Below, piece by piece: positions 35,231 to 42,605 of a stretch of DNA of 51,784 nucleotides. This DNA comes from Gemmatimonadota bacterium. Lineage in GTDB: Bacteria > Gemmatimonadota > Gemmatimonadetes > Gemmatimonadales > Gemmatimonadaceae. Where the stretch lies: the NCBI GenBank assembly GCA_027622655.1, contig JAQBYI010000023.1:1-51784 (forward strand), given 5' to 3'. The translations under genes and the position numbers were made by a program. Each line of letters starts with the position of its first letter. Within the stretch, counting starts at the first letter, position 1. Under the pieces are notes generated by a model, which worked only from the letters and a program-made list of their open reading frames with translations, searched no databases and was not told where the DNA came from.

Positions 35231-35942
35231 GCCGAATCTCCACGTCAGAGAATGGTCGCGCCTGGGCGAGCTTGAGTTCGCTTCGCCGCGCGAGTTCGAG
35301 TAGCGCGAGCAGCGCCGAGAGGATTTCCCACGGCTCCGCGTTAGCCTTTACCACGTCGCGCCACCGCGCGTTGGCGCGAAGCACGAGCACCGCTCTGATG
35401 ATCGCAATGGCGCCATCAACGTCCAACGCACGCGGTACTACCTCGTGGAGGCCGGGCGCACGCGCAGCGCGAACAACGCGGTCTACCGCGAGCAGCAGTT
35501 CTGCCAGTGACAGCGCGAGAGGAGCCTGTGGGGGAGCCATCAACGTCGGGGACCACGCGCGAGCAAACCGATTGCGTCGATCTTCGCCGAGCCGGTCGAG
35601 GACGTCCACCACCTCGCGCATCTGCTGGTACTCGAGGAGCCGCCGAACCAGTTCGGCGCGCGGATCCTCCCACCCCTCTTGGCTTTCGTGGCGAGGGAGA
35701 AGCATCAGCGCCTTGATCCGCAGCAGACGCGCCGCCATTTCCAGATACTCCGCGGCATCGTTTAGCGCGAGCTCGTGCATCTTCGCCAGGAATTGTTCGC
35801 AGATGCGTGCGATCGGGATATCGTAGATGTCGAGCTTCTCGTCGCGAATCAGCGACAGCAGGAGATCGAGCGGGCCGTTGAATTCACTGAGCTCAACGAC
35901 AAATGTCGTCTGGCCATCGCCGGTCGCGCGCGGGGACGTCAC
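35205..35942 (-). CDS. scpA: Segregation and condensation protein A (kleisin)
   Basis: Kleisin subunit that closes the SMC ring. The GTG at 35942 overlaps the upstream protease stop by 4 bp and gives 245 residues. The conserved N-terminal block FNGPLDLLLSLIRDEKLDIYDIPI is present, followed by YLEMAARLLRIKALMLLP and a winged-helix C-terminus. A longer frame reaches 36038 but runs into the protease gene. It precedes scpB. Confidence 0.95.
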   Translation of the reverse strand: MTSPRATGDGQTTFVVELSEFNGPLDLLLSLIRDEKLDIYDIPIARICEQFLAKMHELALNDAAEYLEMAARLLRIKALMLLPRHESQEGWEDPRAELVRRLLEYQQMREVVDVLDRLGEDRRNRFARAWSPTLMAPPQAPLALSLAELLLAVDRVVRAARAPGLHEVVPRALDVDGAIAIIRAVLVLRANARWRDVVKANAEPWEILSALLALLELARRSELKLAQARPFSDVEIRRELAGEAA

Positions 35943-36643
35943 GCGCCCCCCAGCAGGGACGCCCATCGACCCAGATCGACGTAAGGCGCGGCCAGACCCA
36001 TCGCCAGGTCGTTGAGGAAGAACACCGGCGCCATCCACGCGTTCAACACTGGGCGCCCGAAGCTGAGCATGACGAAGACGATGATGAGGCCGTAGCGCCC
36101 GAATCGCTGATACGCGATGGCCGCCCGCATCGGAAGGAAATGCTTGAGTACGTGCGAACCATCGAGCGGCGGAATCGGAATGAGGTTGAATGCCGCCAAC
36201 ACGAGGTTGATTATGATCCCGTACAGCAACATGATCTGGACGAGCGACACCGAATCGGCGAGAAACGGCACAGCCCGTGCAAGGACCCCCAAGCCGATGA
36301 CCACCGGAACGAGCACGACAGCCAGCACCATGTTGGTCGCGACGCCGGCAAGCGAGACGATGATGTCACCCCGACGGTAGTTGCGATACTTGCTCGGGTT
36401 GACCGGCACCGGCTTGGCGCCACCGAAAATGATGCGTCCGCCAGTGGCAGCGAACGTGACGATCGGCATGACCAGTGTCATCCAGAAGTCGAGATGCTTC
36501 AAGGGGTTCCACGTCAGCCGGCCAAGCGACTGAGCCGTGTCGTCACCCTGCTTCAGCGCCGCATACCCGTGCGCATACTCGTGTGCCACCATCGAGAACA
36601 GCAGCATGGGTGCAACCAGCAAGAAGAGGGAGAGCTTTTCCAC
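35939..36643 (-). CDS. Site-2 protease-like membrane metallopeptidase (M50 family)
   Basis: A 234-residue integral membrane protein with the zinc motif HEYAH in SMVAHEYAHGYAA near the N-terminus and the second motif NLIPIPPLDGSHVL later, the arrangement of small S2P-like peptidases that lack a PDZ domain. At least four hydrophobic segments are visible. I chose the GTG at 36643: a good promoter lies at 36693-36721, and the frame further upstream (open to 37045) runs antisense through rpsT. It is the first gene of the unit with scpA, scpB and rluB. The substrate is unknown. Confidence 0.88.
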   Translation of the reverse strand: MEKLSLFLLVAPMLLFSMVAHEYAHGYAALKQGDDTAQSLGRLTWNPLKHLDFWMTLVMPIVTFAATGGRIIFGGAKPVPVNPSKYRNYRRGDIIVSLAGVATNMVLAVVLVPVVIGLGVLARAVPFLADSVSLVQIMLLYGIIINLVLAAFNLIPIPPLDGSHVLKHFLPMRAAIAYQRFGRYGLIIVFVMLSFGRPVLNAWMAPVFFLNDLAMGLAAPYVDLGRWASLLGGA

Positions 36644-36692
36644 GCGCGGGGCGATACCTCTGAAGTGGGCGGGAATCCCCGCGATTTCCCGA

Positions 36693-36721
36693 AAGGTAGA
36701 GCGAGCGGCCGAGTGAGTCAA
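36693..36721 (-). promoter_or_regulatory. Promoter of the M50 protease-scpAB-rluB unit
   Basis: TTGACT (36721-36716), 17 nt, TACCTT (36698-36693) on the minus strand. Predicted +1 is near 36686, about 43 nt before the GTG at 36643. It lies back to back with the rpsT promoter at 36737-36766. Confidence 0.65.
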
Positions 36722-36736
36722 AACCGTTGCCGCGCC

Positions 36737-36766
36737 TTGACTTTGGCCCCCTTCGGCCGGTAGCTT
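36737..36766 (+). promoter_or_regulatory. Promoter of rpsT
   Basis: TTGACT (36737-36742), 18 nt, TAGCTT (36761-36766). It is followed by about 90 nt of leader before the rpsT GTG at 36864. S20 synthesis is autoregulated in some bacteria, so the leader may have a role, but I saw no clear structure. Confidence 0.55.
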
Positions 36767-36863
36767 TTTCACCACTGTCCCGCGGCGGTTTCGCGGGATT
36801 TTCCATCTTCGGCCGCGACCTGTCGTCGCGCCACCGCCACCCCTACCGCAAGAGAGAACCGTC

Positions 36864-37091
36864 GTGCCACGTATCGCGTCAGCCAAGAAGAACATGAGGA
36901 AGTCCCGCGCCGCTGCTGAGCGCAACCGCGGGCAGCGCGCCGCCCTCCGAACGGCCGTCAAGAAGGCCCGTGCCGCTGACGCATCCGCCAGCGACAAGAC
37001 GACTGCAACGAGCCTGCTCGATCGCGCCGCACGAAAGGGACTCATTCACGCGAACGCAGCCGGACGCCAGAAGAGCCGTATCGCCAAGTAG
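36864..37091 (+). CDS. rpsT: 30S ribosomal protein S20
   Basis: Small-subunit protein that binds 16S rRNA. At 75 residues it is about 10 shorter than E. coli S20. It is very basic and recognisable from the start PRIASAKKNMRKSRAAAERN and the end LIHANAAGRQKSRIAK. It starts with GTG after GAGAG in the leader. It stands alone, divergent from the M50 protease and followed by a strong hairpin at 37112-37144. Confidence 0.95.
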   Translation: MPRIASAKKNMRKSRAAAERNRGQRAALRTAVKKARAADASASDKTTATSLLDRAARKGLIHANAAGRQKSRIAK

Positions 37092-37111
37092 TCGTTGGCG
37101 CTGAAACACCG

Positions 37112-37144
37112 AGCGGGCCGCGACGACTATCGCGGCCCGCTTCG
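37112..37144. terminator. Terminator hairpin after rpsT
   Basis: A perfect 12-bp stem (AGCGGGCCGCGA, 6-nt loop, TCGCGGCCCGCT) 21 nt beyond the rpsT stop. The T tract is poor (TTCGCATT), so termination may be partial. It lies between convergent genes and could also serve the minus-strand gene ending at 37168. Confidence 0.75.
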
Positions 37145-37167
37145 CATTCCGACATCGACTCCGGCTT

Positions 37168-38289
37168 CTAAAAAGCAGCCAACTCCCCACCGCAGCGTTC
37201 GCAGTACCACTCGGTTGGAAAGTTCAGCGTTCCGCACTCCTGACACTTGAGCGACCGTACCGCCTGCGACGTGCGCGGCGTGGGCGCGCCGAGTGGCGAT
37301 GACTTCTCCTCGACCGTGTTGCCTGACTCAGACTCGGTCGCGGATTCGGCGAATAGTGGCATGGCTTCCGACTCCGCTGATTCGGCATCCGCTCCCGTCG
37401 GCGTTCCGGCGACCGACCGGAGGAACGCCAACTCATCGAAACTTTTCTCCGGGGGAGTCGATCCAGCCCGTGGTGATTCGGCGTCGTCACCGGATTTCAC
37501 TGGTCCTTCGTTCGGCCCGGCGCTTGCCCGATCCTGCGAGTGCGAGGCGTCGCCCGTATCGAACGCCTGCAGCGGAGTCAACTCCGCAACCGGCTCTTCC
37601 GACGCCCCATCGAACGGCGCAATATCGGCGGCCGGCCGGAACGACCAACTCTGGGCTGACTCCCGGGACGCACCATCCTCGCTCGGCGCGCCAAGTTCCG
37701 GCTCGCCATCGCTGGCGGATGCCTCTGGGTCCAACTCTAGAGAGTCTGCCGATGCCACGGCATCGCTCCCGTCATCGCCGCCGGATTGGGCGAGGTCGTT
37801 CTCGACTGCAGCGACCGCAGCCCGTTCCACCGATGCGCGGGCAGGCACGGAAACTTCTCTGACGTTACGCAGGAGTTCCTGAAGATCAGAAAGCTCACGG
37901 TCCGTGTTCTCAAATCGAGACCGGCGCTCGGCGATCGCCGCATCGAGTTTGGCGCGCGCCGAATTCCATTCCTTCTCGGAATACTCGCCTACCAGCGCGC
38001 GCAATTCGGATTCGGCGCGCTCATCAGTTCTCTCCGTGACATCGGCGTGCTCCTTCGCGAGTTGTTCTTCGAGCTTGGACACGAGTTCACCGATGGTGTC
38101 GCTTTCGGACGACAGCTTGGCCCGCACGGCGCCGAGCCGCTCGGTGTAGTCCGCGTGGACTCGAGTGTACACGTTTTCGGCAGCGCCATCGCGGCGCGCT
38201 TCGAGTTGGACCAGCCACGCTTCGTATTTCTTTCGTTCCGCAAGCAGAGCTTCGACTTCGAGCTGCTCTTTGGAATGCGCTTCCGTCAT
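37168..38289 (-). CDS. Coiled-coil protein with disordered middle and C-terminal zinc ribbon, function unknown
   Basis: I do not recognise this 373-residue protein as a named family. Residues 1-150 are rich in Glu/Lys/Arg/Ala and form a long coiled coil. Residues about 170-335 are acidic, Ser/Pro/Glu/Asp-rich and probably disordered. The last 30 residues hold a zinc-ribbon pair CQECGTLNFPTEWYCERCGG (two CxxC motifs). There is no signal peptide. It overlaps the aldolase gene by 4 bp and ends the pyrimidine-gene run. It might scaffold or sense a partner, but nothing in the sequence says which. Confidence 0.75.
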   Translation of the reverse strand: MTEAHSKEQLEVEALLAERKKYEAWLVQLEARRDGAAENVYTRVHADYTERLGAVRAKLSSESDTIGELVSKLEEQLAKEHADVTERTDERAESELRALVGEYSEKEWNSARAKLDAAIAERRSRFENTDRELSDLQELLRNVREVSVPARASVERAAVAAVENDLAQSGGDDGSDAVASADSLELDPEASASDGEPELGAPSEDGASRESAQSWSFRPAADIAPFDGASEEPVAELTPLQAFDTGDASHSQDRASAGPNEGPVKSGDDAESPRAGSTPPEKSFDELAFLRSVAGTPTGADAESAESEAMPLFAESATESESGNTVEEKSSPLGAPTPRTSQAVRSLKCQECGTLNFPTEWYCERCGGELAAF

Positions 38290-39009
38290 CGTTCAGGACC
38301 TCCGGCGTCGCCGGTACGTCGGCCGGCGCTCCGAGGGCGCACGCCGCCGATCCGCGCGCGCTCCAATGCTATGACGTCGCGGTGACCTAATTCGGTCACG
38401 CCTCCCAAAATATGCGCAGTGACCAGAATACGCGCAGCCTGCTCGAGCGACTCCATGAGATTGGTCGCGTCCGCCAAGGTTGTCCCGACCGCCACGGCAC
38501 CATGATTCGCGAGCAAGACGACGTTGGCCGTCTGGAGCGCATCTGCAACCACTCTGCCAAGTGCAACGGTGCCAGGCATTTCAAAGGCCACGATCGGCAC
38601 GTGCCCAATAACGCCGGCCAGTTCGGCAAGAGCGCCTGCTGGCATCGCCACACCAGCGACTGCGAACCCCGTCGCAGCAGGTGGATGCGCGTGAACGATC
38701 GCCCCGACGTCAGGCCGCTCAGCGTAGATGGCGAGATGCATCGCCAGTTCGCTTGAGGCGCGCACCGCCGGTTCCCTGGCCTCTCGCACGCGGCCGGGCG
38801 AACGACGCACTTCTGCTATATGGAACGACCACAAACTCCGACGGGGCCAGGCCAGCCTTTGCGCGGCCGGCGGGCGTAATAACGATCCGACCGCCGGCGA
38901 TCCGGGCCGACACATTTCCCTCAGCTCCGGCAACGAGGTGGCGATCGTCAATCCGGCGGCATGCGCGACCGATGCCGCTGCGGGCTGCGCGCTCCGACGG
39001 CCAAGCCAT
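38286..39009 (-). pseudogene. Class II aldolase/adducin-family gene split by a 1-base frameshift
   Basis: The region encodes a class II (zinc) aldolase of L-fuculose/ribulose-phosphate type in two frames. Frame 1 from the ATG at 39009 gives GAEGNVSARIAGGRIVITPA and ends its good match at EFVVVP. Frame 2 continues IAEVRRSPGRVREAREPAVRASSEL and the zinc motif VGAIVHAHPP, then LLANHGAVAVG. The switch lies near 38816-38822 in the bases CCATATAGC, where removing one base restores a 240-residue protein. The total length, 724 nt, is one base more than a multiple of three. Either a real disabling mutation or a sequencing/assembly error. It lies 11 nt after pyrC. Confidence 0.82.
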
Positions 39010-39010
39010 G

Positions 39011-39030
39011 TCAGCTGGCGTCAGCTGGCG
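39011..39030. repeat. 10-bp tandem duplication at the pyrC stop codon
   Basis: TCAGCTGGCG occurs twice in a row (39011-39020, 39021-39030). On the minus strand each copy reads CGCCAGCTGA; the first holds the pyrC stop TGA and the second repeats it in the 11-nt spacer before the next start codon. Confidence 0.9.
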
Positions 39031-40310
39031 CGGAACACCACGCGCCCGCCAACGATCGTGCACGCCGTCCGCCCGGTAAGCGTCATCCCGGCGTACGGCG
39101 TGCTGCGCCCCTTCGTCCGGAAAGCCGCGGGGTCGACGACCCATTCCTTACCCGGATCAAACACGGTCACGTCAGCAAGCGCACCCCGGGCAAGCGTACC
39201 GCCGGGAAGGCTGAACAGTTTCGCAGGAGCACACGACATGCGGTCGATCAACGTTCCGACAGAGAGAACGCCCGTCTTGACCAGCCAGGTGATGTTCACC
39301 GCGAGGGCCGTTTCGAGACCGACGATTCCGTTTGGTGCATCAGCGAACGCGCTCTGCTTTTCATCGTGGTGATGGGGAGCGTGATCGGTGGCGAGCACGT
39401 CGATCGTGCCGTCGCGCACGGCGTCGCGCACAGCCTCGACGTCGACCGCGGTGCGAAGCGGCGGGTTCATCTTGGCGTTTGTGTTGTAACCCTCGACCGA
39501 ATCTTCAGTGAGCGAAAGATGATGCGGGCACGCCTCGGCGGTTACGCGAATACCGCGGTCCTTTCCCCACCTGATCAGCTCTACAGAGCCCTTGGTGCTC
39601 ATGTGGCACAGATGGACGTGCCCGCCAGTGAGCTTCGCGAGGAGGATGTCCCTGATGGCCATGATCTCCTCGGCCTCGCACGGGATGCCGCGCAAGCCGA
39701 GGCGAGCGGATACGATTCCCTCGTTCATGGCGCCGCCGGCTGACAGCGTGGGATCCTCACAGTGGTCGGCAACCGGAATGTTGAATGCGCGCGCATACTC
39801 GAGGGCCGTGCGCATCAGCTGAGAGCTCACGACCGGCCTCCCGTCGTCACTCACGGCCACGGCACCAGCACCGACCATCTCGCCGAACTCAGCCAAGCGC
39901 TCGCCGTTTTGCCCGATTGAGATCGCGCCAATCGGGTAGACGCGCGACGCTTCAGCCGCCCGGCCCTGCTTCAGGACGAATCCTACGGCCGCCTGATTGT
40001 CGGTGACCGTGTCTGTGTTGGGCATGGCACAGACGGCCGTAATCCCGCCCGCCGCCGCTGCACGGGCTCCAGTCGCGATCGTTTCGACGTCCTCGCGTCC
40101 CGGTTCACGCAGGTGGCAATGCACATCGATGAACCCCGGCGCCACGACGAGGCCGGCACAGTCAATAACCTCAGCGCCGTCCGGCCGACCGAGCGTTCCA
40201 CCTACGGCCTCGACCTTGCCGTCACGCAGGAGCACATCGCCAACAGCGTCAACGCCGGTGGACGGATCGACTACGCGACCGCCAGCAAGCACAACATCGC
40301 GCACCGTCAT
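39021..40310 (-). CDS. pyrC: Dihydroorotase
   Basis: Closes carbamoyl-aspartate to dihydroorotate in pyrimidine synthesis. The 429-residue product is a class I (PyrC, TIM-barrel amidohydrolase) form: HCHLREPG (about 64-71) supplies the first metal ligands, HCEDP and HLCHMST the next, and ATDHAPHH (about 300) the catalytic Asp. The ATG overlaps the pyrB stop by 4 bp (ATGA). The stop codon sits in a 10-bp tandem duplication. Confidence 0.97.
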   Translation of the reverse strand: MTVRDVVLAGGRVVDPSTGVDAVGDVLLRDGKVEAVGGTLGRPDGAEVIDCAGLVVAPGFIDVHCHLREPGREDVETIATGARAAAAGGITAVCAMPNTDTVTDNQAAVGFVLKQGRAAEASRVYPIGAISIGQNGERLAEFGEMVGAGAVAVSDDGRPVVSSQLMRTALEYARAFNIPVADHCEDPTLSAGGAMNEGIVSARLGLRGIPCEAEEIMAIRDILLAKLTGGHVHLCHMSTKGSVELIRWGKDRGIRVTAEACPHHLSLTEDSVEGYNTNAKMNPPLRTAVDVEAVRDAVRDGTIDVLATDHAPHHHDEKQSAFADAPNGIVGLETALAVNITWLVKTGVLSVGTLIDRMSCAPAKLFSLPGGTLARGALADVTVFDPGKEWVVDPAAFRTKGRSTPYAGMTLTGRTACTIVGGRVVFRAS

Positions 40311-41263
40311 GCTCCACCTTTGGCGGCTTCGGCGAGCTGCGGAGAATTTCCGGCGAGCAGATAGAGGACAGCCATGCGTACGGCGACTCCGTTCGTCACC
40401 TGATCGAGAATGACGCTATGCGGCCCATCCGCGACGTCGGAATCGATTTCGACACCGCGGTTCATGGGACCAGGATGGAGAATGAGGATGTCGCGTGGCG
40501 CGCGGCCAAGCCGCTCACTCGTGACACCAAAGACTCTGTTGTACTCGCGCAATGACGGGATGTAGCCGCCGAGCATTCGCTCGAGTTGCAATCGAAGGAC
40601 GTTGAGCGCGTCGGCCCATTCGATCGCGGCTTCGATCCGATCGAACACAATGACGCCCATTTCGGCAATCGCTCTCGGCAGGAGTGACCTCGGCCCGCAG
40701 ACAGCCACCTCGGCACCGAGCTTCTGGAGACCCCAGATATTCGAGCGAGCCACACGGGAATGCAGCACGTCGCCGCAGATGCAGACGCGACGGCCGGCGA
40801 GTGATCCCCATCGGTCGCGAAGAGTTAGGAGGTCGAGCAGTCCCTGGGTCGGATGCTCGTGTGTCCCGTCGCCGGCGTTGATCACGTTGGACTCGATCCG
40901 TTCGGCGAGAAAGCGGGCGGCACCCGAAGAACCGTGGCGAACGACGACCATGTCGATCTTCATCGCTTCGAGGTTTCGCGCGGTGTCGACCAGCGTCTCG
41001 CCTTTCTGAATGCTCGATCCGGCCGACGCCACGTTTACGGTATCGGCCGACATCCGCTTTTCCGCAAACTCGAACGAAATGCGCGTCCGCGTGGACGCTT
41101 CGAAGAACAGATTGACGATCGTCGCGCCGCGCAGCGTCGGGACCTTCTTGATCGTTCGTTCCGAAATCGCTTTGAGCGGAACCGCCGTGTCCAGAATGAG
41201 TGAAATCTGCTCGGCGGAAAGGTGCTCAAGTCCGAGCAAGTCCTTGCCGAGCGGCGACGTCAC
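40307..41263 (-). CDS. pyrB: Aspartate carbamoyltransferase catalytic subunit
   Basis: Makes carbamoyl-aspartate from carbamoyl phosphate and aspartate. The 318-residue product has the carbamoyl-phosphate site [19 protein letters not shown] (about 52-70), the [12 protein letters not shown] segment (about 137), and [13 protein letters not shown]. No regulatory pyrI gene is present next to it. The GTG overlaps the pyrR stop by 4 bp and the end overlaps pyrC by 4 bp. Confidence 0.97.
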   Translation of the reverse strand: MTSPLGKDLLGLEHLSAEQISLILDTAVPLKAISERTIKKVPTLRGATIVNLFFEASTRTRISFEFAEKRMSADTVNVASAGSSIQKGETLVDTARNLEAMKIDMVVVRHGSSGAARFLAERIESNVINAGDGTHEHPTQGLLDLLTLRDRWGSLAGRRVCICGDVLHSRVARSNIWGLQKLGAEVAVCGPRSLLPRAIAEMGVIVFDRIEAAIEWADALNVLRLQLERMLGGYIPSLREYNRVFGVTSERLGRAPRDILILHPGPMNRGVEIDSDVADGPHSVILDQVTNGVAVRMAVLYLLAGNSPQLAEAAKGGA

Positions 41264-41808
41264 TCGCCGACGCCCTCGTCGAGCACAACTTCATCGCGGC
41301 CGTCGAGTTCGGAAATGAAGACGTCCACCCGCGACGTCGCGGGCGCTTCGATGTGCTTGCCCACGATGTCGGGTTGAATCGGCAGTTCACGGCCACCGCG
41401 ATCAATGACAACGGCCAGCCCGATATGCGCCGCGCGGCCGAAATCCGCCAGCTCGTTCAGGGCGGCGCGCACAGTGCGTCCAGTGAAGAGCACATCATCG
41501 ACAACGATGATATTCTTGCCGTCGATGGCGAACGAAATGTCGGTCCGGCCAACAACCGGCCGTGGGCCGATCGTCTGGAGGTCGTCGCGATAAAACGTGA
41601 TGTCGAGAGCACCGCGGGGAACCGTCACGCCCTCGCGATCAGCGATGACGGCCGCGATCCGGTCGGCGACCTGAACGCCGCGCCGTTGGATACCGATGAG
41701 GACCAGGCCATCGGTTCCGTCATTCCGTTCCACAATTTCATCGGCCATGCGCGCCAGTGTGCGCTCGAGCGCGCGCGCGTTCAGGACGATCGAACGGGAA
41801 GGAGCCAT
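41260..41808 (-). CDS. pyrR: Bifunctional pyr operon regulator/uracil phosphoribosyltransferase PyrR
   Basis: In Bacillus and related groups PyrR binds UMP and the pyr mRNA to cause attenuation, and has weak uracil phosphoribosyltransferase activity. The 182-residue product has the PRPP motif [16 protein letters not shown] (about 100-115), [13 protein letters not shown], and an ITFYRDDL loop. It is first in pyrR-pyrB-pyrC. I used the ATG at 41808; the frame is open to 41862, and no SD sequence is evident for either. I did not find a recognisable PyrR-type anti-antiterminator in the upstream DNA, so how it acts here is open. Confidence 0.94.
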   Translation of the reverse strand: MAPSRSIVLNARALERTLARMADEIVERNDGTDGLVLIGIQRRGVQVADRIAAVIADREGVTVPRGALDITFYRDDLQTIGPRPVVGRTDISFAIDGKNIIVVDDVLFTGRTVRAALNELADFGRAAHIGLAVVIDRGGRELPIQPDIVGKHIEAPATSRVDVFISELDGRDEVVLDEGVGE

Positions 41809-41892
41809 TTCGAAAAGGAAATATGGGCCGGAGCGCACGTGAAATACAGCGTGGGCGGCCAATACCCTTGCGGCCGGAGTGGCAGACGCAGC

Positions 41893-41928
41893 AAGGCTCG
41901 CGGAGCCCGGGCGTCGGGGCTGAGCCTT
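41893..41928. repeat. Inverted repeat upstream of pyrR
   Basis: AAGGCTC (41893-41899) pairs with GAGCCTT (41922-41928), and inside it AGCCC pairs with GGGCT, giving a hairpin with a short bulge on one side. There is no T tract on either strand. It lies 85 nt upstream of the pyrR ATG and could be part of an mRNA leader or a protein site. Confidence 0.5.
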
Positions 41929-41955
41929 GGGCGCAGCGAGTGCCTCAGGTGCGGC

Positions 41956-42141
41956 CTATGCGGCGGCGCTGTCGGTAGCCCTAGCGACGCGATTGAGGTA
42001 GACCTTTTCGCGCCCGGCGCCCAGTGGCTTGCGCTCTATAGGCAGCGTGATGGTTCCAATCAAATCACCGTGCGCGTCAAGCACGCAGAACGTACCGCCC
42101 GATGTGACGATGATACTTGGATCGTTTTCTGTGCAAATCAT
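41956..42141 (-). CDS. Possible small protein, 61 residues
   Basis: Low-confidence call in an otherwise empty 440-nt gap. The ATG at 42141 has AGGGA about 8 nt upstream. The product contains GTFCVLDAHGDLIGTITLPI and a late GAGREKVYLNR. The pattern (V-x-D-x-x-G-x-x-x-G-T-I-x-L-P) looks like a blade of the beta-propeller or NHL-like repeats found in many exported proteins. It may be a small real gene or a remnant of a larger one. No signal peptide or membrane segment is seen. It is upstream of and in line with pyrR. Confidence 0.35.
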   Translation of the reverse strand: MICTENDPSIIVTSGGTFCVLDAHGDLIGTITLPIERKPLGAGREKVYLNRVARATDSAAA

Positions 42142-42251
42142 TGGCTATCCCTGACTGATGGTCACAGGATTAGACACCGTGTGAGTGTCCAGGGTTTGCC
42201 GATTTCGCAACGAATCCGTAACAACAGCACGATCGGGCCGGAGTCGAACTA
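42142..42251. other. Non-coding stretch between the small ORF and the tRNA(Ser) genes
   Basis: I see no gene. On the minus strand a weak 5-bp hairpin (GACAC, 6-nt loop, GTGTC) lies near 42165-42190. The first bases after the tRNA read TAGTTCGACTCCGG, which recalls a tRNA T-arm but does not fold into one. With 41809-41955 this makes the largest low-content stretch of the window. Confidence 0.4.
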
Positions 42252-42339
42252 CGGACGGGGTGGGATTCGAACCCACGGTACGCTATGAACGTACACAAGC
42301 TTTCCAGGCCTGCGCCTTAAACCACTCGGCCACCCGTCC
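42252..42339 (-). tRNA. tRNA-Ser, anticodon GGA
   Basis: 88-nt class II tRNA. Acceptor stem GGACGGG pairs with CCCGTCC, the discriminator is G, the D arm begins GGCCGAGTGG, the anticodon loop is CTGGAAA, a long variable arm follows, and the T arm is GTGGG-TTCGAAT-CCCAC. CCA is not encoded. It reads UCC and UCU codons. It lies downstream of the CGA serine tRNA with 67 nt between them, so both can be made from one transcript. Confidence 0.97.
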
Positions 42340-42406
42340 CCACTTGCCCATTAAGTCCGCTATGCTCCGCGGCGCGTCGGCCGGTGATGCAGGCGGAGGA
42401 TTGCGA

Positions 42407-42493
42407 CGGACAGGGTGAGATTCGAACTCACGATACCGTTGCCGGTACGCCGGTTTTCGAGACCGGTGCCTTCAACCACTCGGCCACCTGTCC
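42407..42493 (-). tRNA. tRNA-Ser, anticodon CGA
   Basis: 87-nt class II tRNA. Acceptor stem GGACAGG pairs with CCTGTCC, discriminator G, D arm GGCCGAGTGG, anticodon stem CCGGT/ACCGG with loop CTCGAAA, long variable arm, T arm GTGAG-TTCGAAT-CTCAC. CCA is not encoded. It reads UCG codons, common in this GC-rich DNA. It follows the promoter at 42515-42543. Confidence 0.97.
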
Positions 42494-42514
42494 AACACTC
42501 AACTACAGCATCAA

Positions 42515-42543
42515 TAAATACCCGTCGCGTAAGGCGTAGTCAA
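42515..42543 (-). promoter_or_regulatory. Promoter of the two tRNA-Ser genes
   Basis: TTGACT (42543-42538), 17 nt, TATTTA (42520-42515) on the minus strand. Predicted +1 is near 42508, about 15 nt before the mature 5' end of tRNA-Ser(CGA). Strong spacing and position fit a stable-RNA promoter. Confidence 0.7.
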
Positions 42544-42605
42544 CGCAGAACTGGTGTGAGCGTCGCCATATTGAGTCTCACGTCTCTCCGAGCTGCTGAC
42601 CGCAT

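Noticed and set aside
36644-37045. Upstream extension of the M50 protease frame
   Set aside because: It covers the rpsT gene in antisense and the protease promoter, and the translation is Arg/Ala-rich without family similarity. The zinc motif lies right after the GTG at 36643.
38816-38822. Programmed frameshifting in the aldolase gene
   Set aside because: No slippery heptamer, SD-like stimulator or stable downstream hairpin is visible. A plain indel or sequencing error is simpler.
42225-42251. A T-arm-like sequence (GTTCGACTCCGG) right after tRNA-Ser(GGA), as if a third tRNA or an attachment site
   Set aside because: No acceptor or anticodon arm pairs with it and no integrase or mobile gene is nearby.
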